From: Actinomycetes bacterium
Lineage (GTDB): Bacteria; Actinomycetota; Thermoleophilia; Gaiellales; F1-60-MAGs149
Length of the DNA stretch: 37,484 bases
NCBI GenBank assembly: GCA_025360225.1
Contig: JANYCN010000076.1
Span: 1-37,484 of the forward strand
Direction of reading: 5' to 3'
The notes under the pieces were generated by a model that ran no database searches, had not been told where the DNA came from, and saw only the letters and a list, made by a program, of their open reading frames with translations. A program made the position numbers and the translations under genes. This document shows, piece by piece, positions 15,826 to 24,207 of this stretch (positions within the stretch are counted from its first letter, which is position 1; every line of letters starts with the position of its first letter).

Positions 15826-16491
15826 CTAGACGCTCAGGAGGGTCGGGAAATTCCCGTCATCGATCGGGGAGGCCGGGGCGCGGCCGAACCCAGCGATGTC
15901 AGGGTTCTGGCGCCAGCCATGGTAGTGACGCAAGCTGACGGCATCGCCGCTGTTTCCCTCGATGGTGTCGAGGTCGTCGGCGGACGCCGCGACCACGATC
16001 CCGACGTGTTGGTGCACGAACGAGATCACGTCGCCTGGCGCAGGAACCCCCGCCAGCCGTGGGAGGAAGCGCTTGCGGGCGACGAACCATGCCTGAAGCG
16101 ATGGCGCCGATGCGATCCGCCAGCCATCCGCGCCGTCCGCGAAGGGCAGCCCAGCGCTGCGCCAGACCCAGGAGACGAAGTCCGCGCACCACGGCTCGGC
16201 GTGTCGCGCCGTGAAGCGGTCCACCCAGGCGCCTCGGTCGCGGCCCTCCTCGTGGATCCCGACATGAAGGAGCGCGCTGGCGATCGCGACGATCGACGCT
16301 GCATCGGCGCGTCGTCGGAACGCGGACAGCTCGTCCGTCCGAACTGGCGCCTGGGCGGCACGCCGAGGCGACTCAGCGGGGAACCGTGGCGTGATCGCAC
16401 GCGTGACGATGGTGGCAGCGAGGACCGTCATGACGCAGACGACGACGATCTCGACGGTTGCCTGGCCGCGCCGACGTGCCAGCCGGCTCAT
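15826..16491 (-). CDS. CHAP-domain hydrolase with pilin-like leader
   Basis: The 221-residue protein begins with a short basic leader ending RRRG, followed by QATVE and a hydrophobic helix (about 15-33). This is the layout of prepilin-peptidase substrates, with Glu at +5 after the Gly. The rest is a CHAP (NlpC/P60-like) domain: catalytic Cys102 in EPWCADFVSWVW, the PGDVISFV strand, His162 in QHVGIVV and Asn180 in EGNSG. CHAP domains cleave peptidoglycan peptide bonds. As last gene of the Tad operon, overlapping tadC by ATGA, it could open the wall for pilus passage; that role is inferred. Confidence 0.85.
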   Translation of the reverse strand: MSRLARRRGQATVEIVVVCVMTVLAATIVTRAITPRFPAESPRRAAQAPVRTDELSAFRRRADAASIVAIASALLHVGIHEEGRDRGAWVDRFTARHAEPWCADFVSWVWRSAGLPFADGADGWRIASAPSLQAWFVARKRFLPRLAGVPAPGDVISFVHQHVGIVVAASADDLDTIEGNSGDAVSLRHYHGWRQNPDIAGFGRAPASPIDDGNFPTLLSV

Positions 16492-17147
16492 GCGATCCCA
16501 CGCATCGACGCGATCACCGTGAGGACCTCGCTCCCGACGATCAACAACAGCGACGCCGGGGCCAGCAGACAGCCGATCACGAGCATCATCTTTGGACCTG
16601 CGGCTGCAGCTCGGAGGCGCGCATCTCGCGTGATCGCCTCCCGGGTGTCGTCAGCGAGCGTTCGTACCTCCGCCGCAAGCGGCGTGCCGAGCTCCTCCGA
16701 CGCTCGCACGAGGGCCGCGAGGGGACGCATCGCGGCGTCGTGACCGCCCGGCTGGCCAGGCCCTACGACGCTCCGTAACCCCGTCGCGAGCGGCTCGTCC
16801 GAGCGGCGAGCGACCGCCTCGATCGCGGCAGCGGTCGGTGCGCCACCGTCGAGAACGGAGCTGAGAAGCTGCAACGCCTGGGGAAGCTGACGCCGCAAGG
16901 TTCGGGCGCGTTGGGCAGCGCGCCCCTTTCGACGGGCAGCCGAGTTGATACACCCGGCCGCGAACGACGGAACGGCACAGGTGAGGGCCGGTTCTGCGCC
17001 GAACAGCGTTCCGACGGTCACCACGAACGCGATCGCCACCCACAGTCCGTCGCGGCGGCACCCCGGTTCAACGATGACCTTCCACGAGAGCGCCAGGCTT
17101 GCGACGCCCAGGGGGAGGCCAGCTGCAAGCGTCGCGACGGCCATCAC
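16488..17147 (-). CDS. tadC: Tad pilus inner-membrane platform protein TadC
   Basis: The 219-residue protein of the type II secretion F family has N-terminal membrane helices (about 5-25 and 34-65), a basic cytosolic region with LRRQLPQALQLLSSVLDGG and LVRASEELGTPLAAEVRTLADD, and a C-terminal helix pair (about 184-210). Such proteins anchor the TadA ATPase at the membrane. It is shorter than typical TadC (about 300). GTG start overlaps the tadB stop; its end overlaps the CHAP gene. TadB and TadC are told apart by order. Confidence 0.85.
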   Translation of the reverse strand: MMAVATLAAGLPLGVASLALSWKVIVEPGCRRDGLWVAIAFVVTVGTLFGAEPALTCAVPSFAAGCINSAARRKGRAAQRARTLRRQLPQALQLLSSVLDGGAPTAAAIEAVARRSDEPLATGLRSVVGPGQPGGHDAAMRPLAALVRASEELGTPLAAEVRTLADDTREAITRDARLRAAAAGPKMMLVIGCLLAPASLLLIVGSEVLTVIASMRGIA

Positions 17148-17695
17148 CTGATGGCGTGCACGATGCGGTGCATCGCGATCAACGCGACGAGGGTGAGCAC
17201 GCCGCTCGCGGCGACGATCGCACGGCCGGCGCCTGTCAGAACGAGCGGCGCCAGGAGTTGCCGATCCGCGAGCCCCTCGAGCGCGAGCGCGGCGATCGGC
17301 AGGCCCGGGACGACCCTACCGGCGAACCGCGCCTGTGCCGTCGCCACACGCGCATCCCCGGCAAGACGCTCTTCCGCTGCAAGCCCCTCCGCGAGGGAGC
17401 GTAGAGCGGCGGAGAGGTCGCCACCGAGCTCGGCATGCAGCTCGACGGCGGCGATCAAGGCGCGGCCGCCTTCGACATCGGCGAATGCCGCGAGCGCGTC
17501 GCCAGGAAGGTGTCCGGCGTTGGCCAGCTCGGCGGCCCGGCGTAGCCGGGCGGCGACAGGCTCGGGAACGACGTCCACGGAGCGGTCGAGCGCGACCGCG
17601 AACGGGAGCCCCGCCGCATAGCAACGCCCGATGGCGCGAGCGACGTCGGGCATCGCCGACTCGACATCGCGACGGTCGCGACGCTTGCGGTTCAC
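17144..17695 (-). CDS. tadB: Tad pilus inner-membrane platform protein TadB
   Basis: The 183-residue protein contains the F-domain core (SAMPDVARAIGRCYAAGLPFAVALDR; ELHAELGGDLSAALRSLAEGL) and two C-terminal membrane helices (about 125-148 and 158-178). Typical TadB has about 300 residues and an N-terminal membrane pair, which is absent here, so this is a reduced form rather than an obvious truncation: the frame is intact and the GTG overlaps the tadA stop. It pairs with TadC as platform. Confidence 0.83.
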   Translation of the reverse strand: MNRKRRDRRDVESAMPDVARAIGRCYAAGLPFAVALDRSVDVVPEPVAARLRRAAELANAGHLPGDALAAFADVEGGRALIAAVELHAELGGDLSAALRSLAEGLAAEERLAGDARVATAQARFAGRVVPGLPIAALALEGLADRQLLAPLVLTGAGRAIVAASGVLTLVALIAMHRIVHAIR

Positions 17696-18654
17696 GCTCG
17701 ACTCGCGATCAGGTCGTTCAGGGCGGAGGGCGATCCGATTCGCCAGCCACCTGCGATCGCCTCGACGGTCGCGATGTCGGTCACCCGACGCCTGCCATCC
17801 GGCCAGCGCTGCTGGTGCACGACGACGTGGATGGCGCCAGCGATGCTCTCGCGCACGGCCTGGTGGGGGATGTCAAGGCCGCCCATCAAGGCCATCGTCT
17901 CGAGCCGTCGGACGGCATCTGCTGGACCGTTGGCGTGCACGGTTGCCATCGATCCATCGTGCCCGGTGTTCATCGCGAGCAGGAGGTCAAGCGCCTCACC
18001 ACCGCGCACCTCGCCAACGATGATGCGGTCGGGTCGCATCCGCAGCGCGTTCCGGATCAACGCGCGAAGGTCGATCGCGCCGCGCCCCTCTACCGAGGGT
18101 GGACGGGCTTCCAGTCGCACGACGTGCGGCACGGGAAGCTGCAGCTCGGCTGCGTCCTCGACCGTGACGATCCGCTCCTCGGGACGCGCGAACGCGGTCA
18201 GGGCGGCGAGCGTCGTGGTCTTTCCAGAGCTGGTACCGCCCGAGACGATCACGTTCAGCCGCCCCCGCACGATCGCTTCGAGGAGCGCGGCCTGCTCCGG
18301 CGTGACGGTCCCGAGCCGTACCAGATCGGCGGCAACCAGGCGACGAGCGCCGAAGCGCCGAACGGTGAGCGCCGGGCCGTCGACCGCGAGCGGCGGCAGG
18401 ACCGCGTTCACGCGTGACCCGTCCGGCAGTCGAGCGTCGACGAGCGGCGTCGCGTCGTCGATTCGCCGCCCGCAAAGGCCAACGAGACGCACGATCGCCT
18501 GGCGGAGATCTGCTGCGTCTCGGAACTCGACCGGTGATCGTTGCAGCCGCCCACCAACCTCGACGTAGACGCTTCGCGGGCCGTTCACAAGGACCTCGGT
18601 GACCCGAGAGTCGGCGAACAGGGTCGCCAGCGGTTCCGGTACGCCGACGTTCAT
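17692..18654 (-). CDS. tadA: Tad pilus secretion ATPase TadA/CpaF
   Basis: The 320-residue VirB11-like ATPase powers pilus assembly at the cytoplasmic face. The Walker A motif GGTSSGKTT lies at 139-147. The Asp-box/Walker B region RMRPDRIIVGEVRGGEALDLL and the His-box THANG-like segment MATVHANGP follow. The N-terminal domain is short compared with usual CpaF (450 or more), lacking the disordered head. ATG overlaps the tadZ TGA, and the stop overlaps tadB. Confidence 0.95.
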   Translation of the reverse strand: MNVGVPEPLATLFADSRVTEVLVNGPRSVYVEVGGRLQRSPVEFRDAADLRQAIVRLVGLCGRRIDDATPLVDARLPDGSRVNAVLPPLAVDGPALTVRRFGARRLVAADLVRLGTVTPEQAALLEAIVRGRLNVIVSGGTSSGKTTTLAALTAFARPEERIVTVEDAAELQLPVPHVVRLEARPPSVEGRGAIDLRALIRNALRMRPDRIIVGEVRGGEALDLLLAMNTGHDGSMATVHANGPADAVRRLETMALMGGLDIPHQAVRESIAGAIHVVVHQQRWPDGRRRVTDIATVEAIAGGWRIGSPSALNDLIASRA

Positions 18655-19682
18655 CGCCCCCCCTCGACGACGGCGCGGAGCCGACGCGATACGGCGCTTC
18701 GTGGGCGCGGCGACGCGAGTGTTGCGCGCCGCATTCGCGGCACGACGACGGCATGCCCGACGCTACCTCTCCCGCGTTCGAGCCCGAGCGCCGCGAACGG
18801 TGCGACGTCGTTCAGGACGAGATGCGGCGTGAAGCGCTCCGCGCCGATGCGGGAGAGGAAGGCTGCGTGGTCGACGGCGAGAGCGTGGTGGCGCGCACCG
18901 CGACGGAGAACGACGACGGCTGCGTCCGCCTCGCGGATCACCTCGATCGCAGGGCCGACTGCACGACCGATGTCGACGACGACCGTCGGGTACCGCTCGG
19001 CCGCGGCGCGTACGAGCTCACCCGCGATCCCCTCTCGCACGAGCCAGGCAAGGTCGGGGCGACGAGGCGACGCGAGCACCGCTCCCCACTCGACATCGAC
19101 GGCGAGCCGCTGCCAGGCACGCCGGCCCGCAGTCTCGCCTGCAAGCCCCGCGGCGGTCACGGGAACGGTCACTCCGGCGAGCTCGCCGACGTCGCCGCCA
19201 AGGAGGTCGAGGTCAAGAAGCGCAGCAGGCGCCGTGCTGGCGCGCGCAAGGAGGTACGCGATCGACGAGGTGCCGACTCCGCCGACGGCGCCGGAGACGA
19301 CAATCACGTGTCCCCGGCGGGCGTGCGGGTCGAGGAGCGTGGAGAAGGCCGCGGCGGTGCGCACCGCGTCAACGAGGGCGAACGGATCGAGCGGGCGGCC
19401 GACCGTGCCGCGCGCGCCGGCGCCCATCGCGGCCGTGACAGCAGCGATCGACGGTGCTCCGTCAAGCACCAGGACGACCGGGACGGTTGCCGAGAGCTCG
19501 CGGCATCGGTCGAGCGCCGACCGTTCGGCGTCGCCCGCCACGAGGAGCACGTCCGGGATCGCCAGCGGTGATCGCGCGAGCTCGATCCCGTCTGCCTCGC
19601 CAATGGCGTCGCCGATCTCGCGCTCGAGGAGCGTCGCACCACCAACGATGTTGACGATGATCGGCCGATCGGAGCTCATCAT
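18651..19682 (-). CDS. tadZ: TadZ/CpaE-like pilus localisation protein
   Basis: The 343-residue protein has an atypical receiver-like domain (about 8-110) without clear phosphorylation residues. A MinD/ParA-type domain follows from about 120, with a loop SGAVGGVGTSSIA. This lacks both the deviant signature Lys (KGG is VGG) and the usual P-loop Lys. ALLDLDLLGGDVGEL corresponds to the switch region. TadZ proteins mark the site of pilus assembly. ATPase activity is doubtful here. It overlaps cpaB and tadA. Confidence 0.87.
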   Translation of the reverse strand: MMSSDRPIIVNIVGGATLLEREIGDAIGEADGIELARSPLAIPDVLLVAGDAERSALDRCRELSATVPVVLVLDGAPSIAAVTAAMGAGARGTVGRPLDPFALVDAVRTAAAFSTLLDPHARRGHVIVVSGAVGGVGTSSIAYLLARASTAPAALLDLDLLGGDVGELAGVTVPVTAAGLAGETAGRRAWQRLAVDVEWGAVLASPRRPDLAWLVREGIAGELVRAAAERYPTVVVDIGRAVGPAIEVIREADAAVVVLRRGARHHALAVDHAAFLSRIGAERFTPHLVLNDVAPFAALGLERGRGSVGHAVVVPRMRRATLASPRPRSAVSRRLRAVVEGGR

Positions 19683-20269
19683 CCCGCACCCCGTGGCAGG
19701 AGGCGAACATCGCGTCCGGCGGACTCGGCGAGCGACAGCGTCTGGGCGTCGCGCGCCCGGAGACGGAGCGCAACCGCCCAGCCACCGCCATCGGAGATCC
19801 GCGTCGGCCGCCCGAGCACCGTCGCGCCGTCAATCCTCTGCGCATCGACGTTTGCTCCGCCGATCATCACGTCAACGACGACGCCGGGTTCAAGGAGCCC
19901 AGGGAGACCGGAGACCTCATCGACGCGAACGCCAACAGCTCGCTCCGACGGCCGCACCAGCGGCACGCGGCCAGGCTCTCTGAGCAACGAGGCGACGAGC
20001 GGGAGGCCGTGCGGGATCGCGACGGCAGCCTCTCGGAAGGCAACCAGATCGAGCCGACCGATCGCGCCGTCCGGAACGAGGTTGGAGAGGTGGGCGACGG
20101 TGACGTTCGCCGGATCGATCGTCCCACCGGCCGGAACGGCGCGGACGAGGATCAGCACGGGTCGGCCAGATGCTGGGTGCGCGTCACCGGCCGGGACGTT
20201 CCCGCCACGCGCGAGCAGGAGCGCGAGCACGGCAGCGACGACAAGCCCTATCGCTCCGACGCGGGTCAC
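19679..20269 (-). CDS. cpaB: CpaB/RcpC-like SAF-domain pilus protein
   Basis: The 196-residue protein has an N-terminal membrane anchor (about 3-22) followed by an extracytoplasmic SAF domain beginning RPVLILVRAVPAGGTIDPANV and a second conserved part with AVGVRVDEVSGLPGLLEPGVVVDVMI, characteristic of CpaB/RcpC. In diderms these link to the secretin; no secretin gene is present here, as in monoderm Tad systems. GTG 20269 overlaps the kinase stop (GTGA) and gives the expected short N-terminus. Confidence 0.88.
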   Translation of the reverse strand: MTRVGAIGLVVAAVLALLLARGGNVPAGDAHPASGRPVLILVRAVPAGGTIDPANVTVAHLSNLVPDGAIGRLDLVAFREAAVAIPHGLPLVASLLREPGRVPLVRPSERAVGVRVDEVSGLPGLLEPGVVVDVMIGGANVDAQRIDGATVLGRPTRISDGGGWAVALRLRARDAQTLSLAESAGRDVRLLPRGAG

Positions 20270-21543
20270 GTCGCCACCGCCACGACAGGCACGGGAATGC
20301 GCACACACGCACAGGTGCCGCCCTCGGAGCGTGGGGCGAGCGAGAACGTGCCACCGTGCGCCGCGACGAGCTCGGCGACGATCGCCAGTCCAAGCCCCGT
20401 CCCGCCTCCCTCGCCGTGCTCGAACGGTCGCATCAGGTGGTCGACGCGTGCCGGATCGATGCCGACGCCGGTGTCCTCAACCAGCAGGTCGACGCCGGTG
20501 GCGTCGTGGCGAGCCCGGATCGTTACCGAGCCGGCTTCAGGAGTGTGACGGATGGCGTTCGTCGCGAGGTTCGTTAGGACCTGCGCAAGGCGCCGGCGGT
20601 CGCCGTGCACTCGAGCTCCGGAGGGGCACTCCGCCCGCACGACGACGCCGCGCTCACCCGCGATCGGACGGACGCGCTCCTCGACCTCGTCGAGCAGAGC
20701 GTCGACGTCGACCGGCGCAAGCGTGACGCGGAGCGCGCCAGCTCCAGCCTGCGAGAGCGTGAGGAGGTCGTCCACGAGCGATGTCAGCCGGTCGGTCTCA
20801 CGACCGATCGCCACGAGCCGCCGGCGATCTTCCGGGAGGGCCGCGCCACGCTCGAGGGTGTACGCGTAGCCCTTGATCACGGTGAGCGGCGTGCGCAGGT
20901 CGTGGGAGACCTTTGCGATGAACGCCGAGCGCGCCTGTTCGAGCGCGCCGAGCCGGCGCGCCATCCGGTCGACGTCCGTGCCGAGGCGGGCGAGCTCGTC
21001 TGATCCGCGAAGCTCGGCCCTCGCCTCGAAGTCCCCGTCTGCGACCTGTCGCGCGACGTCTGCGACACGTCCCAGCCGGCGAGCGTACGAGGCGCCCGCC
21101 CACAGCGCCCACCCCATCGTGCCGGTCAAGACGAGCACGAGGGAGATCACGAGCCCGACGCGTTCTTGCCGCTCGATCGCACCAGCACGACGATCGTCGA
21201 CGATCACGAGCCCGCCGGCCGCCGATCCGTGGATCGCGATCACGCGACGCCCGTCAACGACCACCCGGTGATATCGGGGGACTCCACGACCGATCAGATC
21301 GGCCGCGCTCGGCACGCCCGGCGCGATCGCACCGACGTCGCTCACCCGCCGCGTACCGACCGGAAGGGGAGCCTCCGCTGACAGGAGAGCCTCGAGCGCA
21401 GCCGTCCGCTCAACGTCGACGACGTGTTGCCGATCGACGATCCGGTTCACCGGCAGCACAACGAACGCGCCAAGCGCCGCACCGAGGGTGACGGCGACGG
21501 CGGCGACCGCGAGCACGAGACGGTTGGCGAGAGCGCCGCGCAT
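20266..21543 (-). CDS. Sensor histidine kinase in the Tad operon
   Basis: The 425-residue membrane kinase has helices at about 8-32 and 129-150 enclosing an outer sensor region, a HAMP domain (about 150-203), H-box VSHDLRTPLT with phospho-accepting His214, N-box NLATNAIRHTP, and G-boxes DTGVGID and GTGLGLAIV. The start ATG overlaps the regulator stop (TAATG) and avoids a longer frame inside the regulator. It is co-transcribed with its partner regulator and the tad genes, so it probably controls or senses pilus state. The signal is unknown. Confidence 0.93.
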   Translation of the reverse strand: MRGALANRLVLAVAAVAVTLGAALGAFVVLPVNRIVDRQHVVDVERTAALEALLSAEAPLPVGTRRVSDVGAIAPGVPSAADLIGRGVPRYHRVVVDGRRVIAIHGSAAGGLVIVDDRRAGAIERQERVGLVISLVLVLTGTMGWALWAGASYARRLGRVADVARQVADGDFEARAELRGSDELARLGTDVDRMARRLGALEQARSAFIAKVSHDLRTPLTVIKGYAYTLERGAALPEDRRRLVAIGRETDRLTSLVDDLLTLSQAGAGALRVTLAPVDVDALLDEVEERVRPIAGERGVVVRAECPSGARVHGDRRRLAQVLTNLATNAIRHTPEAGSVTIRARHDATGVDLLVEDTGVGIDPARVDHLMRPFEHGEGGGTGLGLAIVAELVAAHGGTFSLAPRSEGGTCACVRIPVPVVAVAT

Positions 21544-22238
21544 TAGGCTCCGGCAACGAGGCTGTAGCCGATGCCCCACCGGTTGATGACGAAGCGCGAG
21601 CTCGGGTCGATGTCCTCAAGCCGTCGCCGAAGCCGTGAGGCATGCGAGTCCAGCGTGCGCGTCGTGCTGGCGTCGCGGTAGCCCCACACGCGTTCAAGCA
21701 GCTCCTGCTTGGCGTAAACCCGTTCCGGATCGCGCGCGAGCGCGCTGAGCAGGTCGAACTCCTTGGCCGGAAGGGCCAGATCGACGCCTGCAACGCGAAC
21801 GGTACGTCGCGTCATGTCGATGCAGATCGGCCCGACTGAGAGCTGCTCAACGCGACGGGTTCCGGACACCCGCGCTGCGAGGGCGTTGATGCGTCCGAGC
21901 AGCTCCGGGTAGTGAAACGGCTTCGTCACGTAATCATCTGCCCCACGCTGGAACCCACGAACCCGGTCCTGCTCCTCGGCGCGCGCCGTCAGCATGATCA
22001 CGCCAACGTCCGGGTCACCGGCGTCGCCTTCGCGGATTCGTCGGCACAGCTCGAAGCCGGAGCCATCCGGCAGACCGACGTCGATCAGCGTGATGTCAGG
22101 GCGCACCTCGGCGAGCAGGAGCGCCCCCTGCGCGAGCGACGAGGCGCCGACCACACGGTGGTCATCCATCCGCAGGTTGTCGGCGAGGAACTCGAGGATC
22201 GCTGGCTCATCCTCGATCACGAGCAGGCTGACGCCCAT
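21543..22238 (-). CDS. OmpR-family response regulator heading the Tad operon
   Basis: The 231-residue regulator has an N-terminal receiver (acidic pair at 10-11, phospho-acceptor Asp53 in LIDVGLPDG, TKPF lysine near 106) and a C-terminal winged helix with LPAKEFDLLSALARDP, QELLERVWGY and RWGIGYSL. It is first gene of an operon running to 15826. A Shine-Dalgarno-like GGGAG lies upstream of the ATG, and a promoter with an embedded palindrome is seen about 80 bases upstream, so it may regulate its own operon. Confidence 0.94.
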   Translation of the reverse strand: MGVSLLVIEDEPAILEFLADNLRMDDHRVVGASSLAQGALLLAEVRPDITLIDVGLPDGSGFELCRRIREGDAGDPDVGVIMLTARAEEQDRVRGFQRGADDYVTKPFHYPELLGRINALAARVSGTRRVEQLSVGPICIDMTRRTVRVAGVDLALPAKEFDLLSALARDPERVYAKQELLERVWGYRDASTTRTLDSHASRLRRRLEDIDPSSRFVINRWGIGYSLVAGA

Positions 22239-22318
22239 GGCAGGTCGCTCCCGGGAGGTGGTGTGTGGAGGGGGCGCCCGGCGACACGTTCCGTCGCGCC
22301 GTTTCCGGGTGCTCCACC

Positions 22319-22347
22319 ACCGTACGACGAACCGTCGCGGTTCGCAA
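22319..22347 (-). promoter_or_regulatory. Promoter with palindromic operator for Tad operon
   Basis: On the minus strand TTGCGA (22347-22342) is followed by a 17-base spacer and TACGGT (22324-22319). The spacer region holds the perfect inverted repeat CGAACCG-CGA-CGGTTCG (22328-22344), which overlaps the -35 edge. The gap 22239-22518 contains no gene. A repressor or the operon's own regulator could bind here. Confidence 0.5.
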
Positions 22348-22518
22348 GGTCTCGAGCCGCGTTGTCACGGTCGCGCGACGGTCCGCGCGCCTTTCGTGAC
22401 GATTCCCTCCACGCAGGTCGGGTTGGTCACCGTCGGCCACACCACCGGCGGTGGGTTCCGCCCGGCCGAGCGGCAACCGCTTGAGCGCGTCGGACTCTGG
22501 ATCGCCGGTAGCTCCCGA

Positions 22519-24207
22519 TCAGCGTGCAGCGACGGCGCGGTTCACGCCGACGACGATCGCGCGCAGCGAGGCGGTGAGGATGTTCGAGTGGATGCCGCAA
22601 CCCCAGGTCGTCGTCGTGCCGGCGTCGACCTCGACGAAGGCCGCTGCCGTCGCATCCTCGCCGCCGCTCATCGCGTGCTCGTGGTAGGACCGAACGCGAA
22701 CGCGCACGCCGACCTCTGCGAGAGCGTCGCAGAAGGCCGCGATCGGGCCGTTCCCGCTCCCCGAGACCTCGTGGCGCTCCCCGTTCAGCTCCAGGACGAC
22801 CGCGATCCGGTCGGCCTCGTCGTCCTCCTCGGCGGACTGAAGGCCATAGCGGACGAGCCGGAGCGGCGCAGCCGGGTCGACGAACGCAGAACGGAACTCC
22901 TCGAGCAGCCGCTCACCCGCCACCTCCCCGCCCTCACGGTCGGTGATCCCCTGCACCGCTCGCCCAAACTCGACCTGCAGCCCGCGTGGTAGCTCGAGGT
23001 GGTGCTCTGACGCCATCAACCACGCCGCCCCACCCTTGCCGGACTGCGAGTTGACGCGGATGATCGCCTCGTACGAGCGCCCGACGTCAGCCGGGTCGAT
23101 CGGCAGGTACGGCACCTCCCAGGCGGCGTCGTTCGCCTCCTGCGCGCGAGCGTCCATTCCCTTCTTGATGGCGTCCTGGTGGCTTCCCGAGAAGGCCGTG
23201 TAGACGAGGTCACCGACGTACGGGTGGCGCGGGTGGATCGGGAGCTCGGTGACCTCCTCGCAGGTCAGCCGGACATCGTCGATCGACGACAGGTCGAGCC
23301 CCGGATCAACGCCCTGGCTCATGAGGTTGAGGGCCATCGTGACGAGGTCGACGTTGCCCGTGCGCTCGCCGTTCCCAAAGAGGGTGCCCTCTACGCGGTC
23401 AGCCCCTGCGAGCAACGCAAGCTCTGCCGCGGCGACGGCCGTTCCGCGATCGTTGTGCGGATGGACGGAGACGATCGTCGCTGAACGGCGAGACAGGTTC
23501 CGGCACATCCACTCGATCTGGTCGGCGTGAACGTTCGGCGTTGCCGACTCGACGGTCGCCGGGAGGTTCAGGATCAGCGGCCGCTCGGGGGTTGGTTCGA
23601 AGACGTCCGTGACGGCCTCGCAGACCTCGAGGGCGTAGTCAAGCTCGGTCAAACAGAACGTCTCCGGCGAGTACTCGAATCGCACGTCCGTGCCCGTCGC
23701 CTCGAGCCCTGGCGCGAGCTCGCTGCAGTAGAGGGCGCCATCCGTCGCGATCCGCTTGATGCCATCGCGATCGAGCCGGAAGACGAGCCGGCGCTGCGCC
23801 TCGTTCGTCGAGTTGTAGAGGTGGACGATCGCCTTGCGCGCACCCCGCAAGCTCTCGAACGTGCGCCCAATCAGGTCCTTTCGCGCCTGCGTGAGGACCA
23901 TCAGCGTGACGTTCTCCGGCACGCGATCGTTGTCGATCAGGAAGCGGATGAAGTCGAAGTCAGCCTTCGACGCGGCCGGGAAACCAACCTCGATCTCCCT
24001 GAATCCGACCTGAAGCAGCATCTCGAACAGGCGAAGCTTGCGCCCCAGATCCATCGGGTTGACGAGCGCCTGGTTGCCGTCGCGCAGGTCGACCGACACC
24101 CACACCGGCGCTCGCGTTAGCGTCCGCCCTGGCCACGCCCGATCGCGGAGCTCGACAGGGGGGAACGGTCGATACTTGTGCGCAGGCATCGCCGGCATGG
24201 CCGTCAC
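22519..24207 (-). CDS. leuA: 2-isopropylmalate synthase
   Basis: The 562-residue protein is the first enzyme of leucine synthesis; it condenses acetyl-CoA with 2-ketoisovalerate. The N-terminus PAHKYRPFPPVELRDRAWPG is typical of actinobacterial LeuA. The catalytic barrel shows VDLRDGNQAL, EVGFPAAS and the metal-ligand HPHNDRG. The C-terminal allosteric leucine-binding domain (about 435-562) is present. GTG 24207 overlaps the DUF192 stop (GTGA); ATG codons four and seven codons later are alternatives. No attenuator or T-box is seen. Confidence 0.96.
   Translation of the reverse strand: MTAMPAMPAHKYRPFPPVELRDRAWPGRTLTRAPVWVSVDLRDGNQALVNPMDLGRKLRLFEMLLQVGFREIEVGFPAASKADFDFIRFLIDNDRVPENVTLMVLTQARKDLIGRTFESLRGARKAIVHLYNSTNEAQRRLVFRLDRDGIKRIATDGALYCSELAPGLEATGTDVRFEYSPETFCLTELDYALEVCEAVTDVFEPTPERPLILNLPATVESATPNVHADQIEWMCRNLSRRSATIVSVHPHNDRGTAVAAAELALLAGADRVEGTLFGNGERTGNVDLVTMALNLMSQGVDPGLDLSSIDDVRLTCEEVTELPIHPRHPYVGDLVYTAFSGSHQDAIKKGMDARAQEANDAAWEVPYLPIDPADVGRSYEAIIRVNSQSGKGGAAWLMASEHHLELPRGLQVEFGRAVQGITDREGGEVAGERLLEEFRSAFVDPAAPLRLVRYGLQSAEEDDEADRIAVVLELNGERHEVSGSGNGPIAAFCDALAEVGVRVRVRSYHEHAMSGGEDATAAAFVEVDAGTTTTWGCGIHSNILTASLRAIVVGVNRAVAAR

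Noticed and set aside
18541-19983. 480-codon plus-strand open frame opposite tadA/tadZ/cpaB
   Set aside because: Low-complexity Arg/Ser/Ala composition, no recognisable domain, and it crosses three supported genes.
15826-22238. Type II secretion system
   Set aside because: TadA/TadZ/CpaB type and Flp pilin point to a Tad pilus; there is no secretin or GspD-type gene.
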